Assembly (NCBI RefSeq): GCF_013823965.1
Contig: NZ_PNNA01000032.1
Coordinates: 62,001 to 126,000, forward strand
Origin: Flavobacterium sp.
Lineage (GTDB): Bacteria > Bacteroidota > Bacteroidia > Flavobacteriales > Flavobacteriaceae
Reading direction: 5' to 3'
Length of the DNA: 64,000 bases
A program made the translations under genes and the position numbers. The notes under the pieces are model-generated. The model was given only the letters and a program-made list of their open reading frames with translations. It ran no database searches and had not been told where the DNA came from. Positions within the stretch are counted from its first letter, which is position 1. Every line of letters starts with the position of its first letter. Shown one piece after another: positions 35,502 to 42,292 of this stretch.

Positions 35502-36092
35502 TTATTTTTTTTGAAATTCGATAAACAATTCAGAATTGGCTCTTGGCGCAATTGAATTGTGGCAATTCTCCATAATTTTAAAGTCGAAATAATCTTTAAA
35601 TAATTGCTCATATTCGATTTGGGTTCCACCAAAAGGAGGTCCAGAATCAAAAATTTTATTGAACAACAATCCAACTAATTTTCCTTTTTCTGTCAAAAGT
35701 TGGTACATTTTCGACACATATTCTTCACGTATTAAGGGTGGCAAGGCACAGAAAAAAGTTTGCTCAATAATCAAATCATAACTTCCTTGATGCTCAAAGA
35801 AATCACCTAAAACAATGCTTATATTGGTGTTGTCTTTGAATTTTTTTTGGAGATTTTTTACTAATGTTGGTGCTATATCTATCACGGTAACATTGGTAAA
35901 GCCTTGTTCCAATAGATATTCTGCTTCATAAGTATTGCCGCAACCTGGAATCAAAATGTTGATGTGCTTGTCCTTTAAATTGTCCACATATTTTTTTATT
36001 GGTGGAGAAACTTGGCCTAAATCCCAACCAGTTGCATTGGATATGTATTGTTTGTCCCAATATTCTTGATCCAATATTTTTTCACTATTCAT
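35502..36092 (-). CDS. TPMT/HOL-type thiol S-methyltransferase family protein
   Basis: A 196-residue SAM-dependent methyltransferase of the thiopurine methyltransferase superfamily. The start at MNSEKILDQEYW (36092) is preferred to one eight codons upstream. Motifs: YWDKQY...TGWDLGQVSPP, SAM-binding ILIPGCGNTYEAEYL, YDLIIEQTFFCALPP, GPPFGG and ENCHNSIAPR. Relatives methylate thiols, thiopurines, bisulfide, halides or selenium. Its start overlaps the end of the DUF202 gene by 8 bases at the end of a persulfide-handling operon, so a sulfide or thiol substrate is a reasonable inference. The SAM methyltransferase call is firm; the substrate is not shown. Confidence 0.85.
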   Translation of the reverse strand: MNSEKILDQEYWDKQYISNATGWDLGQVSPPIKKYVDNLKDKHINILIPGCGNTYEAEYLLEQGFTNVTVIDIAPTLVKNLQKKFKDNTNISIVLGDFFEHQGSYDLIIEQTFFCALPPLIREEYVSKMYQLLTEKGKLVGLLFNKIFDSGPPFGGTQIEYEQLFKDYFDFKIMENCHNSIAPRANSELFIEFQKK

Positions 36093-36384
36093 AATATTCC
36101 ATTTTATAATCGCCAACGTGTTTTTCGTTTTCTAAAATCATTTTCTTGTGCTTGAAATAGTTGAACACGCCAATTAAAAAAAGGACGAACGAACTGGTGA
36201 AAAAAAAAATTCAATGGCAAAACTGAGTTCTACTTTTAACAAACCTTCCAAACTTAAAGCTGCTATAAAAAATACATCGAAGTTCGCAGAAATGCCAAAA
36301 AAGTCGATTGATTGCCAAAATTGTTCTTTGCATAGCCAATCGTTCTCTTAAAATAAGGTCTTTATTTAGAGACTTTTCAATCAT
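36085..36384 (-). pseudogene. DUF202 membrane protein with three homopolymer frameshifts
   Basis: The minus strand from ATG 36384 begins MIEKSLNKDLILRERLAMQRT, the start of DUF202 (YidH-like) proteins. It then needs three single-base insertions to stay open: one after TILA (A run near 36320), one after the TSMY segment (run of six T, near 36270) and one at a run of ten (36200-36209). With these restored the product is 100 residues with helices FLAFLRTSMYFFIAALSLEG and a second one ending LIGVFNYFKHKK. The stop is at 36085-36087. All three lesions shorten homopolymers, so sequencing error is as likely as true decay. Its ends overlap both neighbours, as intact operon genes do. Confidence 0.75.
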
Positions 36385-36590
36385 TTATTCTTTTTTTTTC
36401 GTGTAGAAAGTCCAAAAGGCAAATACAAAGGACAAAAACTGATAAAACTGGTTGCTACCATTACTGTTGCCAAAATACCTAAAACTAATGCCAATGTGCC
36501 TTCAACTGTTTTGGTGTAAAACAAAACGGCAACTACAAGAGCAAATAGAATACGAATAATTTTGTCTGTTGAACCCATGTTTTTTTTCAT
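36381..36590 (-). CDS. DUF2892 small membrane protein (sulfur operon)
   Basis: A 69-residue protein with the DUF2892 pattern: N-terminal GSTDKIIRILFALVVAVLF helix, a second helix (about 32-50) ending at FCPLYLPFGLSTR. This domain is fused to rhodanese in YgaP, which fits a persulfide context. It overlaps the DUF202 start by 4 bases and lies 26 bases after the DUF6132 gene. An alternative start four codons in is possible. Confidence 0.85.
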   Translation of the reverse strand: MKKNMGSTDKIIRILFALVVAVLFYTKTVEGTLALVLGILATVMVATSFISFCPLYLPFGLSTRKKKNK

Positions 36591-36616
36591 GATTTTCGAA
36601 TTTTGTTGGTTAATTA

Positions 36617-36814
36617 TTAAAGTTTTTTTGGTGATTTCACGAACATGTTAAATAGTAAACCTCCCATTAATGCTCCATACAAAGTGCTGTTTAAAGGTTT
36701 TGAGGTTATGGCACAAGTTCCTGTAACACAGCCTACATAATAGTAGTAAAGATAGCCTGCGATGGCACCAATTATAATTCCTGTTGCCGTGATAATAATT
36801 GCTTTCTTGCTCAT
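36617..36814 (-). CDS. DUF6132 family small membrane protein
   Basis: A 65-residue protein with two hydrophobic segments and a central GCVTGTCAITS, giving two closely spaced cysteines on one side of the membrane. I recognise it as the Bacteroidota DUF6132 family, which often sits with thioredoxin and rhodanese genes. It shares one base with the thioredoxin stop. A role in thiol or sulfur relay is inferred from the cysteines and neighbours. Confidence 0.75.
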   Translation of the reverse strand: MSKKAIIITATGIIIGAIAGYLYYYYVGCVTGTCAITSKPLNSTLYGALMGGLLFNMFVKSPKKL

Positions 36815-37116
36815 TAGTTGCTTTTTTCAACAATGGTTTTTATGATTTCATCTTTGGTCAAAACACCGGATTGTCTCCATAACTGTTTTCCATTTTGAAA
36901 CAAAATCATTGTTGGAACACCGCGAACTTGGTATTTTGATGATAACTGCTGGTTTTTATCCACATCGATTTTTAGTATGGTAATGCGTTCTCCCAAACTG
37001 TCTTTTACCTCTTTTAAAACGGGAGCCAGCATCTTGCAAGGACCACACCAAGTGGCAAAAAAATCAATCAAAACCGGTTTTTCCGATTGGATAATATTTT
37101 CGAAACTATTGCTCAT
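36814..37116 (-). CDS. Thioredoxin
   Basis: A 100-residue thioredoxin with the WCGPC active site (residues about 24-28) and the cis-Pro in VRGVPTMILF. No signal peptide is seen, so it is cytoplasmic. It overlaps the upstream 67-residue membrane protein by 4 bases. In this operon it probably reduces persulfides or the rhodanese cysteines formed by the neighbouring enzymes. Confidence 0.93.
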   Translation of the reverse strand: MSNSFENIIQSEKPVLIDFFATWCGPCKMLAPVLKEVKDSLGERITILKIDVDKNQQLSSKYQVRGVPTMILFQNGKQLWRQSGVLTKDEIIKTIVEKSN

Positions 37117-37316
37117 TTTTTAGAATATTTATTGTTGGGAATGGCGCAACCATTTGGCCCACAGCCTAAATTAAAAATCGCTTGAAATAAAAAAAATAAA
37201 CCGAAAGCAATAAAAAACCATTCATGGGTAGTGTAAGCTTGAACGAACAAAAACAAGGCAAATGCCAATCTAACCCAACGCATGGCGTGCCAATTTGTAA
37301 AAAGTATTTGTTTCAT
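37113..37316 (-). CDS. Small membrane protein with CGPNGC tail
   Basis: A 67-residue protein with two hydrophobic segments (about 14-28 and 31-48) and a C-terminal CGPNGC motif. It resembles the small membrane partners found beside sulfur-transfer genes in Bacteroidota, but I cannot name a family with certainty. It starts 1 base after the dioxygenase-rhodanese gene and overlaps thioredoxin by 4 bases. Confidence 0.7.
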   Translation of the reverse strand: MKQILFTNWHAMRWVRLAFALFLFVQAYTTHEWFFIAFGLFFLFQAIFNLGCGPNGCAIPNNKYSKK

Positions 37317-37317
37317 T

Positions 37318-38742
37318 CTATTTCAATGTTGACGGACAAACATAATTTGTCGTTTTTATGGATGTTTTTTTGATGGCTGCAAATCCGCCTGCCACGTTAA
37401 TTACGTTGTGATACCCTCTTGCTTTTAATATGGAAGCCGCAATCATGGAACGATAGCCACCGGCACAATGCAAATAGAATTCTTCTTCTTTTGGGAATTC
37501 GGCTAAATGGTCGTTAATATTATCCAATGGTGTTGATGGGACGTCAGCTATATGTTCAGCAGAATATTCACCGTCTTTTCTAACATCAAAAATGATTACT
37601 TTTTCTTTCTCCTCTTCTGCCTCTTCCAATATTTCTTCCAGCATTGGAGCCGAAACGGAACTGACAGTGTCGTATTCCAATCCTTCATTTTTCCAAGTGT
37701 CAAATCCACCTTTTAGATACCCCAAGGTATTGTCGTAACCCACTCTTGCCAAACGAATTATACTTTCCTCTTCCCTGCCCAATGGCGTTATTAATAGTAA
37801 AGGTTGCTTGATGTCTGGAATTAAAGCACCAACCCAAGGAGCAAAATCGCCATCGATACCTATGAAAATAGATTTTGGAATATGTCCTTTTGCATAATCA
37901 TCTTGATGACGAACGTCCAGAATTACGGTGTCGATTTCATTGGCAACCATTTCAAAAGTCTCGGCATCATAAGCTACAGCGTCCCTGATAATGTCTTCCA
38001 CATTTTCATAACCCTCTTTATTGAGTTTTACGTTCAACGGAAAATATACTGGCGGAGGCAACAATCCATCCGTAACTTCCTTGATGAATTCGTCTTTGGT
38101 CATGTTGGCACGAAGCGCATAATTGATCTGCTTTTGTTCCCCAATGGAACCTATTGTTTCCTTGCTCAAATTCTTGCCACAAGCACTTCCTGCACCATGC
38201 GCTGGATAAACAATCACGTCATCGGCCAAGGTCATTACCTTGTTTCGCAAACTATCGAATAAAATTCCGGCTAGTTGTTCCTTGGTCATGTTAGCCACTT
38301 TTTGGGCTAAATCAGGACGACCAACATCGCCTAAAAATAAGGTGTCACCACTAAAAAGTGCATAATCCTTTCCATCTTTGTCTTTCAAAAGATAACAGGA
38401 ACTTTCCAAGGTGTGTCCCGGCGTATGTAAAACGGTTATCGTAATTTCTCCCAATTGAAAAACTTCGCCATCAGTGGCAATATGTGCTTTAAATTTTGGC
38501 TCTGCCGTAGGACCATATATGATTGGAGCACCCGTTTTCTCGGCTAACGTGACATGTCCACTTACAAAATCAGCGTGGAAATGGGTTTCAAAAATATATT
38601 TGATTTTAGCTTTTGCGTTAGTGGCTTTATCAATGTAAGGCTGCACTTCTCGCAATGGATCTATAATGGCAACTTCTCCATTACTTTCAATATAATATGC
38701 ACCTTGCGCTAAACAACCCGTATAAATTTGTTCTATTTTCAT
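37318..38742 (-). CDS. Persulfide dioxygenase-rhodanese fusion (CstB-like)
   Basis: A 474-residue protein. The N-terminal metallo-beta-lactamase domain (about 1-250) has the ETHFHADFVSGH metal motif at 52-63 and FSGDTLFLGDVGRPDL, as in ETHE1/CstB persulfide dioxygenases. Two rhodanese domains follow: the first (about 260-355) lacks the catalytic Cys, the second (about 375-474) has HCAGGYRS. The expected reaction is oxidation of a low-molecular-weight persulfide to sulfite or thiosulfate. It is second in the leftward operon after the TSUP transporter, which could export the product. Confidence 0.92.
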   Translation of the reverse strand: MKIEQIYTGCLAQGAYYIESNGEVAIIDPLREVQPYIDKATNAKAKIKYIFETHFHADFVSGHVTLAEKTGAPIIYGPTAEPKFKAHIATDGEVFQLGEITITVLHTPGHTLESSCYLLKDKDGKDYALFSGDTLFLGDVGRPDLAQKVANMTKEQLAGILFDSLRNKVMTLADDVIVYPAHGAGSACGKNLSKETIGSIGEQKQINYALRANMTKDEFIKEVTDGLLPPPVYFPLNVKLNKEGYENVEDIIRDAVAYDAETFEMVANEIDTVILDVRHQDDYAKGHIPKSIFIGIDGDFAPWVGALIPDIKQPLLLITPLGREEESIIRLARVGYDNTLGYLKGGFDTWKNEGLEYDTVSSVSAPMLEEILEEAEEEKEKVIIFDVRKDGEYSAEHIADVPSTPLDNINDHLAEFPKEEEFYLHCAGGYRSMIAASILKARGYHNVINVAGGFAAIKKTSIKTTNYVCPSTLK

Positions 38743-38821
38743 GTTTCAAAGTGTATTTATAATGTAAATTTATTTATTTTTTTAAACAAGACCGTATTTT
38801 GAGTTAGATTTTAGGAAATTA

Positions 38822-39625
38822 TTATGACCAAAAAAGTTCCCTAATAATGATATAAATTCCCATTCCGAGCACAAACCACCCAAAACTGTTTTTGAGTTTT
38901 TCGTCTTCTACTTTTTTGGAGATGAAATTTCCAATAAAAATCCCAACTATTGATGCTAAAGTAAAGAAAAATAATAACATCCAGTCAATGATTTGATTTC
39001 CCATAATATCGCCCATAAATCCAATCAATGATTGTAGTGAAACGATAAAAAGAGAGGTACCAACAGCCATTTTCATGGGCGTTTTTGCAAAGAACAACAA
39101 AGTGGGAACTATCAAAAAACCACCTCCTGCTCCAACAAATCCTGAAAGTAGTCCAATAAAAATTCCCAGAAAAATAATTTTATAATAATTGAGTTTTTCA
39201 CCCTCATGAACAATTCTCTCTTTCAAAGGTTTTATCATTTGAATTGATGCAAAAATCATCACGAAGGCAAAAACCACCATAATTAAGATGGACTTGCTCA
39301 AAGTGAAATTTTCTGTCGAAAAAATAATATCGGGTATCCTGGGAACAAGAATTTTTCGCGTGACAAAAACCGAAATTACCGCTGGAATTCCAAACAAAAA
39401 TACCTTATTGAAATCAACTAATTTTTGTTTGGCCTTGTGAATTCCGCCAACGAATGAAGTTGTGCCAATCACAAATAAAGAATAGGCCGTCGCCAATGTT
39501 GGTTCTATGCTCATGACATACACCAAAATAGGCACGGAAAGTATGGAGCCGCCACTTCCCAACATTCCGAGTGTCATACCTACAAAAACCGCCAGAACAT
39601 AACCAATTATTTGAGATATTTCCAT
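38822..39625 (-). CDS. TSUP (TauE/SafE) family sulfite/sulfur-compound transporter
   Basis: A 267-residue integral membrane protein with about eight helices and the duplicated TSUP motif (GMLGSGGSILSVPILVY and GFVGAGGGFLIVPTLLFF). TSUP members export sulfite or import thiosulfate. It is the first gene of the leftward sulfur operon, 79 bases before the dioxygenase-rhodanese gene, which favours sulfite export. A GTAAC-N4-GTTAC palindrome lies 50 bases upstream of its ATG. Confidence 0.92.
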   Translation of the reverse strand: MEISQIIGYVLAVFVGMTLGMLGSGGSILSVPILVYVMSIEPTLATAYSLFVIGTTSFVGGIHKAKQKLVDFNKVFLFGIPAVISVFVTRKILVPRIPDIIFSTENFTLSKSILIMVVFAFVMIFASIQMIKPLKERIVHEGEKLNYYKIIFLGIFIGLLSGFVGAGGGFLIVPTLLFFAKTPMKMAVGTSLFIVSLQSLIGFMGDIMGNQIIDWMLLFFFTLASIVGIFIGNFISKKVEDEKLKNSFGWFVLGMGIYIIIRELFWS

Positions 39626-39674
39626 TTATAAAAATTTTTGATTACAAAAATAAGGGTATTTTCATCCCATTTCT

Positions 39675-39688
39675 GTAACAAATGTTAC
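39675..39688. promoter_or_regulatory. GTAAC-N4-GTTAC palindrome before the TSUP operon
   Basis: GTAACAAATGTTAC, perfect arms, in the 64-base gap between the Crp/Fnr gene and the TSUP ATG. This is the best candidate binding site for the adjacent regulator. It is the same palindrome as at 23653-23666. Confidence 0.65.
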
Positions 39689-39689
39689 C

Positions 39690-40319
39690 TCATTTCAACA
39701 ATACTATCGAAGACCTGTTGAGTTTAATTTTCCCATTGTTTTCCAATGCTTTCAACAAGCGGGAAATCACGACTCTCGAAGTATGCAAGTCATACGCAAT
39801 TTCTTGATGGGTGTTGTGAATTTCATTGGTATTATTAATTTTTACTTTCTCGTTGAGATAGTTTAACAATCGTTCGTCCATATTCATAAAAGCAAGATTG
39901 TCAATGGCGGACAGCATTTCTTTTAAACGATTGTTGTAACTGTTAAAAACAAAGTTTCTCCAGCTTTTGTATTTACCCAACCATTCTTCCATTTTGATTA
40001 TGGGAATCATTACGACAGTTCCTTTGGTTTCGGCCACAGCTCGAATTTCGCTTTTGGTTTCGCCTAAACAGCAAGCCATCGTCATGGCACAAGTGTCGCC
40101 TTTTTCTATAAAATACAACAGTAATTCGCCTTCGTCAAAATCTTCTCGCAATATCTTGATGGCTCCAGAAATCAACAACGGCATTTTCCTTATGGAATCA
40201 CCAAAATCGATCAGGATGTCGCCTTCTTTGAAATCCCTCAGCAAAGAAGATTCGGCTATTTCATCAATCAATTTATCTTCAAATATATAACCGTAAGTTT
40301 GCTTGATTAGTTCTTTCAT
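39690..40319 (-). CDS. Crp/Fnr-family regulator with cysteine-bearing sensor domain
   Basis: A 209-residue regulator: cNMP-binding-type beta-barrel (about 25-120), dimer helix (about 125-155) and C-terminal winged HTH with HQEIAYDLHTSRVVISRLLKALE. The barrel holds C77, C83 and C84 (CAMTMACC). It lacks the N-terminal cysteine cluster that binds Fe-S in FNR. Flanking sulfur genes and the vicinal cysteines suggest thiol or persulfide sensing; a different ligand is possible. It lies between the TSUP operon and the divergent disulfide reductase, each with a GTAAC-type site. Confidence 0.9.
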   Translation of the reverse strand: MKELIKQTYGYIFEDKLIDEIAESSLLRDFKEGDILIDFGDSIRKMPLLISGAIKILREDFDEGELLLYFIEKGDTCAMTMACCLGETKSEIRAVAETKGTVVMIPIIKMEEWLGKYKSWRNFVFNSYNNRLKEMLSAIDNLAFMNMDERLLNYLNEKVKINNTNEIHNTHQEIAYDLHTSRVVISRLLKALENNGKIKLNRSSIVLLK

Positions 40320-40467
40320 TGCTGTTAATTCTTTAATAAGTCGTAAATTTCGCTAAAAAAAATTAACTTTAAACATAAATATGTAAAACAGTTTGTCGAA
40401 GTTTTTGCAATGTATATGTACCGCATTTTGGCAACACACATTTTTTAGTTCAAACATTTGATTTTAT

Positions 40468-40481
40468 GTAACAAAAGCTAC
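40468..40481. promoter_or_regulatory. GTAAC-type site before the CoA-disulfide reductase gene
   Basis: GTAACAAAAGCTAC, one mismatch from the perfect palindrome, 63-76 bases upstream of the ATG at 40544. The position matches the other two copies relative to their genes. Confidence 0.55.
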
Positions 40482-40543
40482 AAACTTTTACGTTGTGTTT
40501 TCTCAAATTTGTACCATAATTAAATACAAGAAATACTCTAAAC

Positions 40544-42184
40544 ATGAAAATACTTATTATAGGTGGAGTTGCCGGTGGCGCAACTGCAGCAGCAAGATTA
40601 AGAAGATTGAGCGAAGAAAATGAAATTATCATTTTTGAAAAAGGAGAACATGTTAGTTTTGCAAACTGTGGCCTGCCCTATCATATTGGCGGTGTAATCG
40701 TGGAACGCTCCAAATTATTGTTGAACACACCCACATCTTTAAAAACAAGATTCAACTTGGATGTGCGCATTTTTAATGAAGTTTTAAAAATAAACAATAA
40801 AGAAAAAACGGTCGAAGTTAGAAACGTGATTACGAATGAAATTTACATCGAAACTTACGATACATTATTATTGTCTCCAGGCGCAGAACCCTTCAGACCC
40901 AACATTCCCGGGATTGATTCCAACAAAATAATGACGCTTCGAAATGTTGCCGATATGGACAGAATCATTGCCAAGACTAAAAATTTGAAAAATATTGCCG
41001 TTGTCGGCGGTGGTTTCATTGGCTTGGAAGTAGCTGAAAATCTGGTTGAAAAAGGACTCAATGTCACTGTTATCGAGTTGGGAAACCAAGTGATGGCTCC
41101 AGTGGATTATGAATTTGCCAAAATGGTACAACATCACGCTGTTGCCAAAAATCTAAATATTCTCGTAAACACGGGCGTTGAAGCTTTTGAAGACAAAAAC
41201 AATGAAATCGAATTAAAACTAAATAACGGCGGCACTATTTTGGCTGATGCAGTTGTGTTTGCCATTGGAGTAAAACCCGAAAACGCTTTGGCAAAATCAG
41301 CTGGACTGGAGTTGGGCGTCACCGGCGGAATTGCCGTAAACGAGTTTATGCAAACTTCTGACCCCAATATTTATGCAGTGGGCGATGCAGTTGAAGTTGC
41401 ACATTTCATCAATCAGGCAAAAGTGTTGATTCCGCTTGCTTGGCCAGCCAATCGTCAAGGTAGAATTGTGGCCGATAATATCACTAGAGGAAATAAAATA
41501 TCGAATAAAGGAACTTTGGGAACTTCGATTATAAAATTCTTTGACTTGACCGTTGGTGCCACTGGACTTAACGAAAAACTATTGAAACGCTACAATATTC
41601 CGTATCGAACCGTAACGGTTACCAGAGCCAATCACGCCAGTTATTATCCTGGAGCCACGAATATTGTCTTGAAAATGAATTTTGGAGAAGATGGAACCAT
41701 TTATGGCGCACAAGCCTTGGGACAAGAAGGAGTCGACAAAAGAATTGACGTAATTGCAACGGCCATAAAAGGAAATTTGACAATTCATGATTTGCAAGAA
41801 ATTGAAGTGGCTTATGCTCCACCTTATAATTCCGCCAAAGACCCCGTAAACATTCTAGGTTACGTTGCCGAAAATATGTTGAACGACGATGTACGATTCG
41901 TCAATTACGACCAATTAGTCGAGTATCTTTCGACCGAAAATGCCATTCTGATTGATGTGAGAACCAAAAAAGAATTCGAAAACGGCGCGATTCCAAATGC
42001 CATAAACATGGATGTGGATACTTTGAGAGAAAATCTGGATTTCTTTGACAAGAATAAAAAATATGTGATTTACTGCCAGATTGGTTTAAGAGGTTATTTG
42101 GCTCAACGAATTTTGAGAAACAACAACATCTATTCCGTGAATTTGAATGGCGGTTACGGACTTTGGAAACCCGTGAATAGTTAA
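40544..42184 (+). CDS. CoA-disulfide/persulfide reductase with C-terminal rhodanese domain
   Basis: A 546-residue flavoprotein. The FAD-binding GGVAGGATAAARLRR starts at residue 7, redox-active Cys42 lies in FANCGLPYH, NAD(P)H-binding VVGGGFIGLEVAEN is near residue 150, and a dimerisation domain is at about 325-440. A rhodanese domain (about 455-546) carries Cys511 in YCQIGLRG. This is the architecture of CoADR-Rhd/NADH persulfide reductases, which reduce CoA persulfide or polysulfide to sulfide. It is transcribed away from the Crp/Fnr gene and ends in a strong terminator. Confidence 0.93.
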   Translation: MKILIIGGVAGGATAAARLRRLSEENEIIIFEKGEHVSFANCGLPYHIGGVIVERSKLLLNTPTSLKTRFNLDVRIFNEVLKINNKEKTVEVRNVITNEIYIETYDTLLLSPGAEPFRPNIPGIDSNKIMTLRNVADMDRIIAKTKNLKNIAVVGGGFIGLEVAENLVEKGLNVTVIELGNQVMAPVDYEFAKMVQHHAVAKNLNILVNTGVEAFEDKNNEIELKLNNGGTILADAVVFAIGVKPENALAKSAGLELGVTGGIAVNEFMQTSDPNIYAVGDAVEVAHFINQAKVLIPLAWPANRQGRIVADNITRGNKISNKGTLGTSIIKFFDLTVGATGLNEKLLKRYNIPYRTVTVTRANHASYYPGATNIVLKMNFGEDGTIYGAQALGQEGVDKRIDVIATAIKGNLTIHDLQEIEVAYAPPYNSAKDPVNILGYVAENMLNDDVRFVNYDQLVEYLSTENAILIDVRTKKEFENGAIPNAINMDVDTLRENLDFFDKNKKYVIYCQIGLRGYLAQRILRNNNIYSVNLNGGYGLWKPVNS

Positions 42185-42206
42185 ATTTAAACTGTCCCAA
42201 ACCTAC

Positions 42207-42241
42207 AAAAAAGCCCATCAAATATTTTGATGGGCTTTTTT
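42207..42241 (+). terminator. Strong terminator after the disulfide reductase gene
   Basis: A perfect 16-bp stem (arms with central GCCCATCAAA/TTTGATGGGC) with a 3-base loop and flanking A and T runs. It can serve both this gene and the convergent GH92 gene. Confidence 0.92.
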
Positions 42242-42292
42242 GTGCTGTATAATGCAGAAATCAATTATCGTTCATAAAACCGAAAAATATCC

